From Adenophora triphylla var. japonica (taxonomy: Eukaryota > Streptophyta > Magnoliopsida > Asterales > Campanulaceae), in assembly GCA_022495995.1 (NCBI GenBank), contig JAFEMH010000755.1, positions 266,001 to 330,000 of the forward strand: DNA of 64,000 nucleotides, written 5' to 3'. The position numbers were made by a program, and so were the translations under genes. Each line of letters begins with the position of its first letter. The first letter of the stretch is position 1. Under the pieces are notes generated by a model. It ran no database searches, was not told the origin of the DNA, and worked only from the letters and a program-made list of their open reading frames with translations. Below, piece after piece: positions 42,641 to 52,896 of this stretch.

Positions 42641-43239
42641 TAGTTTTGCAACCCAACGGTTCGCATAGGAAGATCAACCATCTTCCAAAATAGAATAGGA
42701 TGCACTATTAACTGTTACCAATTATTTAACAGTTTTAATTTATTTTCCATCTTAGAAAATTTAGAACCAAAAGAATTAGTAACTTTTGTCCTCCAACTAC
42801 ATCTTGGTTCTTCTTCTTATTAAGAAGACCACCACAGTTTCTATAAATTTCCTATCATTTCAAGGAAGTATATTCTTAAAGAATATAACGTGTCTTGCTT
42901 AAGTATTTCTACTTTAGCCGAATACCCCCACAGTTTAAGTATTTATAAAACAGCTTTCGAATACTTCAAATTCGTTAGGAGTTTTTATCATCAAATAACT
43001 TCCAAATATACGATGATCCATTCTTTTAACTGTTAACATTTTAACAGTTTCTGTCAATACTTAGAAGTTCATATCAATAGAACTTATGTATTTCGCTTGT
43101 ACCTCCACACTTGAGGTGTACCTCCACATATCAAATATTTTATGAATATCCTAATTCATATTTAATATTTTCTTTTATGTGGAGTCATTTAATTGTAATA
43201 ACCGTGTTATCTACAATGTATTTCATCTCCTTGAGATGA

Positions 43240-43964
43240 ACCGACGACATAGTCATAACTATGTTTAAGTGAGGTCTCTTCAACCATTTTCCTTGTAAGG
43301 AAATTTGTTTGAAGAATACTGCATTTTCATTTCAAATTTGTTCTTCACAAATCTATATACAATACTGTTAGTTTGCATGTCCAATGGAAACGTAATCCAT
43401 GGTTTTGGGTCCTATCTTAACCTCTTTAGGTTTAGATATTTCTACCATTGCTAGGTATACCCACGTTTTGTCGAGTAAGACGGAACTTTTCAATATCTCT
43501 TTATAAGTTCTATTTTTTCTCTCTAATGATTCAATTGATTTGGGTGTGTAAGAAGCATTCGTTTGATAAATAAGTGCCAGCGTCCCAACAATTATTTTTC
43601 CAAACGGTACTACATACTAACCACCTCTATCACTATGAAATTATTAATTGTTAATTAAGATGAATCACAAACCTTATTGTTTACTTAAAACTTTAAGGTT
43701 TTACTTTTCCAAAAGATGAACTTTGCATTATCAAATGCAATCATAAATAGAAGTAATGAACTATCTATTTACTATCTCTGGTTTGAACTGATTTCTACAA
43801 AAGAAATCACAATTGATTTGCGAATCAAACTTTATCTTAGGTAGTAATTTTAAATTAACTATTCGACTTAGTGAATTTAAATTTACACGACCTAATTGAA
43901 CATGCCATAACAATTGGAACACTTCAAACCAAGTAAATAAAATTTGAAATTTTATTCTTCGCAC
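43240..43964 (-). pseudogene. GAG-pre-integrase and integrase remnants of inner copia
   Basis: From 43964 the minus frame gives LGRVNLNSLSRIVNLKLLPK, then CDFFCRNQFKP, the GAG-pre-integrase zinc region with its H changed to R. Downstream, WVYLAMVEISKPK, IGPKTMDYVSIGHA-like residues and KNKFEMKMQYSSNKFP correspond to the integrase C-terminal part. The DDE core between them is largely lost. Confidence 0.65.
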
Positions 43965-44057
43965 TTAGGCGGATAAAACATTTACAATTCAAGTTAAGGA
44001 GTCCTTCAACAAGGTACCCTTTACTAACACAATAACCACATTTGGTCAGTTCAAAAC

Positions 44058-44795
44058 TTATCCCGATAGACTAAGTTGCTCGAAGTTCAATGGAACATTT
44101 ATATCTTCATTCACATTGGCTTGAAGAGGGTTTCCATCTTGGTTGTTGATTCTAGGATGTCGACATTCCCTAGCCATATGCCCGGGTTTTCCACAATTAA
44201 AACAACTACCTTTAACCTTCTTGGCGGTCCTCTTCACTTTCCCTGTGTTCTTTCTCTTGTTTCCGGTACTTCTTTCCACCAGGTTCACTTGCGGTCTTTT
44301 AGTCACAATACACATAGTATTGTGCATCTCGAGAAAGTCCCAAAGTTCTCTCGCGGTCTTTATGCCACAACACACTTTGTATTGTGCATAATCCAAGCCA
44401 TTAAGAATATAATTGCGACACAAGAAATCGCTGTGATTCCATGTATCCAAATCATTCTTTGCTTTGGATTCATCCTCGTCGGATATCAATGGTGGATATT
44501 CCCAAAGAAAATGCACCAATTTTAATGTTGTCAAATAGACCAACATTTTCTGTTGCTACCTCTTAAAGTTCATCCCGGTAAGAATACCCGGTCTTTCCGC
44601 ATGTACGAACACATGAGACGGAGGGAGAGCATTAAGAGGTGCAACCCTTGAGGTTTCACCAGAAGGAGGTTTCTTACCATGAACCGAGTGAGATGGTGTA
44701 GTAGCGGGTGCAACATGGTTGAATGTAGCGTCACCTTGAGAAGGAGGCGTAACATTCCCTTGACTGGATGAGGAGACGTCTTTCTCATTTGCCAT
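44058..44795 (-). pseudogene. gag of inner copia
   Basis: The start MANEKDVSSSSQGNVTPPSQ is at 44795. After a frameshift near 44550 the frame continues VYLTTLKLVHFLWEYPPLIS, WNHSDFLCRNYILNGL, ARELWDFLEMHN and ends with a CCHC zinc knuckle, CFNCGKPGHMAREC (about 44195-44155). This is a copia Gag (UBN2 type) that coats RNA. The middle of the domain is shortened. Confidence 0.85.
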
Positions 44796-44834
44796 CTCTT
44801 AAAGATCTTGAAGAAGCAAAATAACTCTTACGAT

Positions 44835-45691
44835 TGTTGGACTTTAGTATGGCTTCTCAAGAACTTAACAGAAAAACTGACGAAGAATTTAACGGAGATT
44901 GGGAAAACTAGAAAACAAGTCGAGTCTTGTATTATATACAATCTCCATAAGAGTTATTTGTCCCGCACAGGTGCTTACGGTTGAATAACAAAACTCTCAT
45001 AAGATAAAACGACTTTACTATTAGTTATAAGGAGCACTCCAATATAACTAATCTAACGAACAACACAATGTTTTGAACTTTGGACTTGAAAGGATTTGAT
45101 GCAACAAGATGATATGATTTGGCTATGTTAATCTATCTCACTAGCGGGTAAAGAGGCTCAAATGACTGTATTAATATATTGAAATTCGGAGGGGGAAGTA
45201 TATAAAGAGAATCAAAATGTTTTGTGCCTTTTCCCTTGAAAAGGTGTGATTTTTCGAACAACAGTGAAGGGCACGAGTCGTGCTAATTGGCACGAGTCGT
45301 GCCCACGACTCGTTCCCAAGCATTCCACTCGTTCTGATCAGATTTTAGCAATTGGTCATCAGAATTCCATTCGTGCTCACGACTCGTGCTCAGAGTCCCC
45401 ACTCGTTCTGATCAGTTTTGAGCCAAATCTCATCACCCAAAAACACTGTTCAAATCTAATTTGATCCAAACAACCAAATTGACCCTTTTAACCAACTTTG
45501 TTAAGTTACAAAAGACCTTTGTCATTAATTCTCATTCACCCTAAATGGTTTTGAGACATTAAATGAGTTTAATAATCTACAACAAATGTAGAATACATTT
45601 TGTAACTAGTTTCGTTAACAAATAACAAACTTCCGTTAGAAACTAGATCAATGTTAAGTCAAACTTAACTTTCCGTTATCTATTTCCAACA
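44835..45691 (-). repeat. 5' LTR of inner copia
   Basis: Nearly identical to 39546-40401. On the minus strand the bases after it (ATCGTAAGAGTTATTTTGC) are not the usual TGGTATCAGAGC, so the primer site is either unusual or altered. Confidence 0.93.
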
Positions 45692-45901
45692 GTAGTTGCT
45701 TGACCTGATGTTTAGGAAGTAGTTGTTTACTCTTTCAATAATGACCCAATCTGTAGGGTTTAGTTAGGATATTTGTTTTGGTTTTCTTGTTAGCTAATCC
45801 TTAGGCAAAGTTGTTATTTTTGTAAGCTATTTAAACAGCCAAGTTTAGTTTTATAAAGCAGTAGCTTTTGCACCAGTTTTAGTGTTCTATATTTCTCTAC
45901 A
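45692..45901 (+). repeat. 5' LTR of outer copia, right part
   Basis: It continues the LTR that begins at 39515-39545. It matches 50083-50292 with few changes, including TAAACAGCCAAGTTTAG. It ends TCTCTACA. Confidence 0.9.
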
Positions 45902-45904
45902 AAC

Positions 45905-45917
45905 TGGTATCAGAGCC
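45905..45917 (+). other. Primer-binding site of outer copia (iMet)
   Basis: TGGTATCAGAGCC is the complement of the initiator-Met tRNA 3' end, three bases after the LTR. Confidence 0.93.
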
Positions 45918-45960
45918 TGGTTGAGAGTGAGTAGCAGTCTTACACACAAGAGAGAAACAA

Positions 45961-46800
45961 ATGAGTGAGGAGAAGGGTTCCACCGAAATTCCCCTGTTTG
46001 ATGGTCATCATTATGACCATTGGAGTGAGTTGATGGAGAATCTACCCAGAGCAAAAGGGAAATGGAGCTTGATTGAGATGGTTATGAAGAACCTCGTGCT
46101 GGAGCAGTCTTGTCTGATGAACAAAAGGAGGATTTGGAGAGTACCAAAACTAAAGATTGCAAGGTGAAACACTATCTGTTCAGGGCTATTGATCGTGTAG
46201 TCTTTGAACAGAAGAACGTCTAAAATTGTGTGGGATTCCCCGAAGAGAATGTTTGGAGGCAATGATCGAGTAAAGAAATCTCTTCTTAATTCCTTAAGGA
46301 GAGGTTTTGAGGTACTGGAGATGAAGGTGGGAGAGACTATCACTGAGTACTTTGCAAGAGTAATGTCAGTTGCAAATAAGATGCGCAGAAATGGTGAAGA
46401 CATGCCCGACTCCAAGGTGGTTGAGAAGATACTACGCACATTAACAGAGAGATTTACTTATGTGGTAGACTCTATTGAAGAATCCAAAGACACATCAAAC
46501 ATTTCTGTAGATGAACTCCAAAGCACTCTGGTGGTTCATGAGCAGAAATTCAGAAGAAGTAGCACAGAAGGTAAAGAATGTGATCAAGCGTTTAAAGTAG
46601 AAGGAGGAAGAGGCATGGGCCGAGGCAGAGGTGATAGAGCACCATCTAGAGACAGTGGTAGAGGTCGAGGGAGAGGGTGTCATGCATCGACAAGAGCAAC
46701 TGTGGAGTGTTTTAAATGTCATAATCTTGGACATTATCAGAATGAATGCCCTACATGGAATAGGGAGGCTAATTATGCACAACTAGATGACGATGAGGAA
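45961..46800 (+). pseudogene. gag of outer copia
   Basis: The start MSEEKGSTEIPLFDGHHYDH is at 45961, with W-SELMEN next, the typical copia Gag opening. After frameshifts near 46110-46200 it resumes SKIVWDSPKRMFGGNDRVKK, MKVGETITEYFARVMSVANK and VVEKILRTLTERF. It has an Arg/Gly-rich linker (GRGMGRGRGD) and a CCHC knuckle CFKCHNLGHYQNECP (about 46709-46753). From 46204 the frame is open through protease to 47073. Confidence 0.9.
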
Positions 46801-47170
46801 CTGCTCTTAATGGCATATACGGAAGGAAATAATGCAAAGAGGAAGGATGTTTGGTTTCTTGATTCTGGATATTCCAACCATATGTGTGGTGATAAAGGTA
46901 TGTTTTTCGATTTAGTCGATAGAATTCAACTTTCTGTGAAATGTGGAAATAATTCAAAAATGGATGTGGTTGGAAAAGGGAGTGTGAAGCTTGTATTTAA
47001 TGGCACCTCATTTGTAATTAGAGATGTGTATTATGTTCCAGATTTAAGAAACAACTTACTAAGTGTTGGTTAGTTGCAAGAGAAGGGATTGGCAATTCTG
47101 ATAAAGGATAGGAGATGCAGTGTTTATCACCCAACACGAGGCCTGATTGCTTAGACTGAAGTAACCTCGA
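46801..47170 (+). pseudogene. Protease of outer copia
   Basis: WFLDSGYSNHMCGDKGMF (from about 46851) is the copia protease active site (DSG), followed by VKCGNNSKMDVVGKGSVKLV and VYYVPDLRNNLLSVG. TAG at 47071 replaces the conserved Q of the family VGQL motif. This is one substitution from an open frame. Confidence 0.88.
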
Positions 47171-48330
47171 ATAGAATGTTCATCTTAATCCATGAAGGCA
47201 TGTCTACCTCAAACCGAGGTTCAGAAGAATGCCTCCGTACTACTGCTTCAGATCCTACATACTTATGGCACCAGAGGTATGGCCACCTGAGTTATAAAGG
47301 GTTGAGAACCCTACAAATGAAGAAGATGGTTAATGGTCTTCCTCATCTAGAAGCATCGAAGGTCGCTTGTACAGATTGTTTCGTACGGAAGCAACACCGC
47401 AATCGAGTTCCAAGGAGCAGTAAATGGAGGGCAAGCAAGGTTCTCGAACTTGTTCATGCTGATATTGGTGGTCCCATTAAGCCCATATCCAATAGTGGAA
47501 AGAGGTATATGCTGTGCTTTATTGATGATTTCAGCCGCAAGGCGTGGGTGTTTTTGTTAACAGAGAAGTCAGAAGCTCTTGATTGCTATAAGAAAGTCAA
47601 GAAACTAGTGGAAAAGGAAGTGGGTGAAGCTATAAAATGTTTTGAGGACAGATCGAGGTGGAGAATTCATGTCAAAAGACTTTGACAAATTCTGTGAAGA
47701 GCAAGGAATCAAGCACCGACTTACTACAGCATACACTCCTCACCAAAATGGGGTTGCCGAGAGGAAGAATCGGACTGTGATGAACATGGTTCGATGCATG
47801 CTGACTGCCAAGAAAGTACCAAAAACATTTTGGTCTGAAGTTGTGTTGTGGACATTCTACCTTCTCGATCGGTGTCCTACGTTCGCTGTGAAGAATATGA
47901 CTCCACAAGAAGCATGAAGCGGAATGAAACCATCCGTCAACCATTTCAGAATTTGGGGTTGTGTTGCTCATGTCCATATTCCAGAAGCTAAACGAGGTAA
48001 ATTAGATGATAAAAGTTTTTCGTGTATTTTGTTGGGAGTTAGTAATGAGTCTAAAGGATATAGGTTATTTGATCCTAAGACAAGGAGAGTTGTAGTTAGT
48101 AAGGATGTTGTATTTGAAGAAGAAATAAGTTAGGATTGGGAAAAAGATTATGAAGAAAAAATAAGAGCTGAATTAACGTGGGGAGATGATGATTTTAGTA
48201 GTGATGAAAGTGAGGGAGAGGATAGAGAAGTAGGACACAATGAAGAAGGATTTAATTCAGATGATGAAATAGATATGGAATTAGATAGTGAAGAAGAAAA
48301 TAGTGAAGGAAATGAAGGGGTAGTACAGTG
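47171..48330 (+). pseudogene. Integrase of outer copia
   Basis: The zinc region has HQRYGHLSYKGL...CTDCFVRK. The core reads VHADIGGPIKPIS (first D), LCFIDDFSRKAWVFLL, a frameshift at about 47640, RTDRGGEFMSKDF (second D), TPHQNGVAERKNRT (catalytic E), then after a stop at 47915-47917 WGCVAHVHIPEAKR, GVSNESKGYRLFDP and VSKDVVFEEE. An acidic linker follows (48150-48330). Confidence 0.9.
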
Positions 48331-48349
48331 AGAGTAGAGACACAAGGTA

Positions 48350-49495
48350 GTGAGAGTAGAGACACAAGGTAGAGAGAGAAGAGCTCCAACGTGGATGGGA
48401 AACTATGTTAGTGGTGAAGGGTTAAGTACATATGGAGAAGATGAAGTTGCATACAGTATGCATGCTTATATGGTGCAAGATAGCGAACCAGATGATCCGG
48501 TGTCTTTTGAAGATGCAGTGAGGGAAGAAAAATGGAGGCATGCAATGGACAATGAAATCCACTCCATCGAGAAAAACAAAACATGGGTACACACAGAATT
48601 ACCTAATGGAGCAAGGAAAGTTGGAGTGAAGTGGATTTACAAGACAAAGAGGGATGAGCAAGGGAAAATAATAAAGCACAAAGCTCGTTTGGTGGCTAAG
48701 GGGTACTTACAGCGGCAACGGATCGATTATTCTGAAGTTTTTGCTCCCGTAGCAAGATTTGACACAGTCCGGACCATCATTGCTTTAGCAACTCAAAAGA
48801 AATGGACTATTTTTCAGTTGGATATGAAGTCAGGATTCCTCCGTGGTGAACTTACTGAGAAAGTATTTGTTGAGCAGCCAAAGGGGTATGAATTGAAAGG
48901 TAGTGAGCATATGGTCTACCAGTTGCATAAGGCGTTGTATGGGTTAAAGCAGGCTCCTCGAGCTTGGTTTAGCAGGATAGAAGCATATTTTGTTCGAGAA
49001 GGATTCCAGAGGTGTTCGAGTGAACAAACTTTGTTTACCAAACGAAGTGATGGAGGCAACATTATTATTGTAAGTATTTATGTCGATGACTTAATATTTA
49101 CGGGTGATAATCCTTCATTGTTAAATGATTTCAAGTTATCTATGATGAAAGAATTTGATATGACTAACTTGGGAATCATGAGTTATTTTCTTGGAGTTGA
49201 GGTAATTCAAAAGCCTGAAGGTATCTTCTTTTACCAAAAAAGATATGCTTCAGAGGTTTTAAAGAAGTTTGGGATGGCTGCGAGTAATATGGTAAGCACC
49301 CCAATTGTGCCTGGAGTAAAGGTTGATAAAGACAGACATGGTGTGGCAGTCGATGAAACATACTTCAAGCAACTTATTGGAAGCTTGATGTACCTTACAT
49401 CAACAAGACCTGATTTAATGTTTGTAACTAGTCTCATTAGCGGTACATGTCGAAGCCAACTGAGATGCATTTACAGATTGCTAAGAGGGCCTTAA
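48350..49495 (+). CDS. Reverse transcriptase domain of outer copia
   Basis: A 381-codon open frame with the full RT_RVT_2 domain: AMDNEIHSIEKNKTWVHTEL (65-84), KWIYKTKRDEQGKI (94-107), KARLVAKGYLQRQRIDYSEV (111-130), FAPVARFDTVR, FQLDMKSGFLRGEL (155-168), YGLKQAPRAWF (197-207), the catalytic YVDD at 244-247, and MKEFDMTNLGIMSYFLGVEV. It ends in TAA within the RNase H connection after a frameshift near 49440. It copies RNA into cDNA within particles. Confidence 0.93.
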   Translation: MRVETQGRERRAPTWMGNYVSGEGLSTYGEDEVAYSMHAYMVQDSEPDDPVSFEDAVREEKWRHAMDNEIHSIEKNKTWVHTELPNGARKVGVKWIYKTKRDEQGKIIKHKARLVAKGYLQRQRIDYSEVFAPVARFDTVRTIIALATQKKWTIFQLDMKSGFLRGELTEKVFVEQPKGYELKGSEHMVYQLHKALYGLKQAPRAWFSRIEAYFVREGFQRCSSEQTLFTKRSDGGNIIIVSIYVDDLIFTGDNPSLLNDFKLSMMKEFDMTNLGIMSYFLGVEVIQKPEGIFFYQKRYASEVLKKFGMAASNMVSTPIVPGVKVDKDRHGVAVDETYFKQLIGSLMYLTSTRPDLMFVTSLISGTCRSQLRCIYRLLRGP

Positions 49496-50020
49496 GATAT
49501 TTGAAGGGTACTATTGGATATGGTGTGTACTGCAAACATTGAGAAAACACAAAATGTTCCTTTACTGATAGTGACTATGCAGGAGATGTTGAAGACAGTA
49601 AGAGCACAAGTGGCTATGAGTTTATGTTGAGTTCAGGAGCTATTTCATGGAGCTCAAAGAAGTAGCCCATTGTAACTTTATCTACCACAGAGGCCGAGTT
49701 TGTAGCAGCTGCAACAATCCATTTGGTTAATGAGAATTATGAAGGAATTAGGACATGGATATGAAGGATGCACCGCCATCATGTGTGACAACACCTCTGC
49801 AATCAAGCTCTCAAGAAACCCGGTTCTCCATGGTCGAAGCAAGCATATACGTGTACGGTATCACTTTCTCAGAGAGTTGACTAAAGAAGGCACCATTGTT
49901 TTGAATTATTGTGGAAGTGCAAGCCAAATTGCAGACATTATGACGAAGCCACTTAAGACAAAGGCATTTGTTCATTTTCAAAGTATAATGGGGATGTGCA
50001 ATGTCAACCAGATAAGCTAA
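49496..50020 (+). pseudogene. RNase H of outer copia
   Basis: Pieces read GTIGYGVYC, FTDSDYAGDVEDSKSTSGY, FMLSSGAISWSSKK-stop, TLSTTEAEFVAAA and, in another frame, KELGHGYEGCTAIMCDNTSA, IKLSRNPVLHGRSKHI and DIMTKPLKTKAFV. These are the ordered RNase H blocks of copia. TAG near 49664 and a frameshift at about 49725 break it. Confidence 0.9.
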
Positions 50021-50040
50021 TTTGTTGCAACAAGTTTAGC

Positions 50041-50052
50041 TTAAGGGAGAGT
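50041..50052 (+). other. Polypurine tract of outer copia
   Basis: TTAAGGGAGAGT immediately precedes the 3' LTR and would prime plus-strand DNA. Confidence 0.8.
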
Positions 50053-50053
50053 A

Positions 50054-50292
50054 TGAAAGGATGTTTGAGCTAGTTTTCAGGAAGTAGTTGCTTGACCTGA
50101 TGTTTAGGAAGTAGTTGTTTACTCTTTCAATAATGACCCAATCTGTAGGGTTAGTTAGGATATTTGTTTTGGTTTTCTTGTTAGCTAATCCTTAGGTAAA
50201 GTTGTTATTTTTGTAGGCTATTTAAACAGCCAAGTTTAGTTTTATAATGAAGTAGCTTTTGCACCAGTTTTAGTGTTCAATATTTCTCTACA
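50054..50292 (+). repeat. 3' LTR of outer copia
   Basis: 239 bp, TGAAAGGATG to TCTCTACA. It is uninterrupted, so it shows what the 5' LTR looked like before the inner copia entered (TTTTCAGGAAGTAGTTGCTTG here). Confidence 0.93.
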
Positions 50293-50614
50293 AGATGTAT
50301 GTAATCTACGGTTAAGGTCGAGGCTCTAAAAGATGTTGGGGAGACAATAAAAGACAACGGGGATAGTTTTTATTTTTATGACTTTTTTTTCCTTTCTTCT
50401 TTTTGTTTATTTTCTTTATTTTTCCGTAATGATTTGGTCTAGTCCTCTATCACATTTTATTTATATTTTAATAATATTTAGGGGTCATTTGATGCCCATT
50501 TCGATTAAAAAAAAGTAATATGCGGTTATTTGTAATTGAATCCACCTAAATTAAGATGTCACATGGAAGCTAAAGCTTTGGCACTTGATACAGGGCCAAC
50601 CCTATTAACCCTAT
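50293..50614. other. Spacer
   Basis: The AGATG target duplication and then T-rich DNA (TTTTTTTTCCTTTCTTCTTT around 50385-50405). No gene is recognised. Confidence 0.5.
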
Positions 50615-51055
50615 TGATGCTACAAAAATTGTGTCCATTGTGGATTTTCAAGCTGGTTGAAGTCAATGGTTATTCATGGCGTAGACATCCCTTGTAGCTA
50701 TCTACAAAACAAGGCACCGTAAGGGTTGGGGGTCTTTTCCCTCAAAACCCTCAGGTGTAAGAATCATTAATCCATTTTTTGAGGAGATAAGCATTGAACA
50801 TTTAGAAAGAGATTTTGGGGTTTTGAGAGAAGAAGAGAGAGAGAACCTGAGACTGATCCATTGAAATGAGAAGCTTCCGTAGTATTTATAGTCTATAGGT
50901 GCTTTTAGCCCTAAAACCCATTTGACCCAACCATATATATCACAATACCTGGGTCCAAATATCAATAATGATCATACACATTTTCCAGATATTTACTATG
51001 TCCATTTTGACCCTGGACATATCGTATTTTCTATTGAATTTTTACGGTCACATCA
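50615..51055 (-). repeat. 3' LTR of a minus-strand gypsy derivative
   Basis: The limits TGATGC (plus-strand left) and ACATCA (right) form TG/CA ends. On the minus strand a purine tract AGTAGGGGT lies directly outside 51055 and a TATA box CTATAAATAC at about 50883-50892. Features and position fit a 3' LTR of 441 bp. Its partner is not in the window, so the call rests on these features alone. Confidence 0.55.
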
Positions 51056-51115
51056 ACCCCTACTAGGAATCTCCAAGTTCAATGTGAAATTCGTGCCCCA
51101 GCCCCACATATTCAA

Positions 51116-52896
51116 TCATAGGCTTTCTATGGTTCGTCGGAGAAGGAGGGAGGAAAGATCTGGTGGTGGCATCCTGACATATCCGGGACGATTGAGAGCG
51201 GGAGGAGGATTTTCTTCCTTCTTCACGGTAAAAGTGCCATCGAGATTGGGACTGGTGGCCAAACCATGGCTCCTAAAGACCTCCAGAAGGTTGTCAATTT
51301 GAGCTTCATGTCGCAGTCTCATCTGCTCTACCAACTGGATCCAATCTTTGGATGCATAAGGGATCTCGGGAGGATAGGTCTGTCCATCATTCTCAAATCC
51401 GGATTCGAGATTAATCATCTGGGGATCTTGACCAATATCCACATTTTCCTTGGCATGCGAAGGCTCACCGATTTCAATCATGTTCACTTGGTTATGGTTC
51501 TTTGGAAAAGGATTTTTTACTGTATTAGGACCCTCAGGGACTTCTAACTTTCCTTGCTCTATCAAACCTTGGATTGCCCTCTTCAGGGGGACGCAATCAT
51601 CTGTCAGGTGCCCATGGTACTGATGAAAGGCACAATGCTTGGAGGTATCCAAAGGAGCATTGGGGTCTCTAGGCTGATAATTATCTAAAGGCCGGAGCAA
51701 ACCTTCTTTTACCAAACCTCTGAAGATATCACTCAAAGGCATCCCAAAGTTTCCCAAACCTTGGAGCCGGGATCTGGATGCATCAGGTTTTTTGGGAACA
51801 AAGGAAGTGGCATTGTTACAGTCCTACCCCGCATAGGGCTGGGCAGGAGTCGTGTTGGAGGTGAAAGAAGCTCGGTATCTGTAAGTAGGTGCAACAACTT
51901 GCTGTTGATTGTAAGCCCTCTCAAATTTAGCCCCGAAATTGACCATTGCCCGCAGAAATTGCTAAGTGAGGTCCTTAAATGCGGCTTCAAGCATGACTGG
52001 AAGATGTCTAACTGCTCCTCGTCAGAGGGAGGGATGGCCATTTCACTGAGCTTCAAGTTTCACCTTTTATAAAAATCCCCAATATTCTCATCAGGGCGTT
52101 GCATCGTTGTCTGCAGGTCAACTCTGTTTGTCTCCCATTCCAAGTTGGCTTTATACTTATTTGTGAAAGCACTGGTAATCTGTTCCCAAGTAGCCCTAGC
52201 TTCAGGCTTCAATCGAAAGAACCATTTCAAAGCTCCTGACTTCAAAGAGAGACTGAAGTAGTCGGCCAACTGCTGGTTTGTGCATCCCTTAGCTTTCATT
52301 GCCAAAGTATAGGTGTCCAAGTGAGTTTTAGGGCACGCACTCCCGTCAAACAAGTTGAGATTGGGCATCACGAACTTGTGAGGCAGGGGTATAATGGAGT
52401 CGGGATCTGTAGGCCGAAGAGCAGTGTTCTTTTTGACAGTCAATTCAGCAAGCTGCACTTTCATTTCCTTGTATTGCTCCATAAACCAGGCCAAATGGGG
52501 ATCCAAAGGTGGAGCGGGAATGCCTGAGCCGATATTTGAGCTAGGAAGAGGGCTAGCTGTTGGTGGTGCACCGGTGGAAGGAATACCATATCCCGGAGCA
52601 TAGGTGAAAACCTGTCCTTGGCCCAAATTACCCTGGGGAGTATAGGTAGAAGCTTGGGCAAAGGGATAGAACCCAGCGGCTTGCTGTCGGCTTCCAATTG
52701 GCAGAGAAGGTGGAGGCAGACAAGAGGTAGCCGGATAGCTCAGGTTTCCAGAGTGAGACTCATAAGTAGGCTTAAATGCGGGTTGCTGTCCCTGGTTGTT
52801 GAACTGCGTGGCTGGCTGTGGAGAGGGTGTATAACCGGGAGCATACTGTGGTCCTGGTGATTTTGATGAGACCGGGACAGGGGCTTGGTGGCCCAT
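51116..52896 (-). pseudogene. gag of a gypsy derivative lacking pol
   Basis: From 52896: a Pro/Gln-rich N-terminal part (PQYAPGYTPSPQPATQF), KFVMPNLNLFDGSACPKTHL, then YFSLSLKSGALKWFFRLKPE, WEQITSAFTNKYKANLEWET, FYKRWKLKLSEMAIPPSDEE and LDIFQSCLKPHLRTSL. This is the retrotransposon gag domain. After frameshifts, HCAFHQYHGHLTDDCVPLKR and IQGLIEQGKLEVPEG form the zinc-finger-like tail. The frame ends TIESL at 51116 and only about 60 bp separate it from the polypurine tract. Protease, RT and integrase are absent. The N-terminus is cut by the LTR that starts at 52897. Confidence 0.85.

Larger units (their letters stand above)
39546..45691 (-). mobile_element. Inner Ty1/copia retrotransposon, minus strand, TSD GTAGT
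   Basis: LTRs 39546-40401 and 44835-45691 (about 856 bp, TGTTGGAC...TTCCAACA) are nearly identical. GTAGT flanks both ends (39541-39545, 45692-45696), inside the 5' LTR of the outer copia. gag and pieces of integrase, RT and RNase H lie on the minus strand with many gaps. At 6.1 kb with eroded pol it is non-autonomous, although its LTRs look young. Confidence 0.93.
39515..50292 (+). mobile_element. Outer Ty1/copia retrotransposon, complete, TSD AGATG
   Basis: LTRs are TGAAAGGATG...TCTCTACA. The left one is split (39515-39545 plus 45692-45901), the right one is 50054-50292 (239 bp). AGATG flanks both ends (39510-39514 and 50293-50297). A perfect iMet primer site lies at 45905-45917 and a polypurine tract at 50041-50052. 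gag, protease, integrase, RT and RNase H follow in copia order on the plus strand. Stops and frameshifts make it inactive. Confidence 0.93.
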
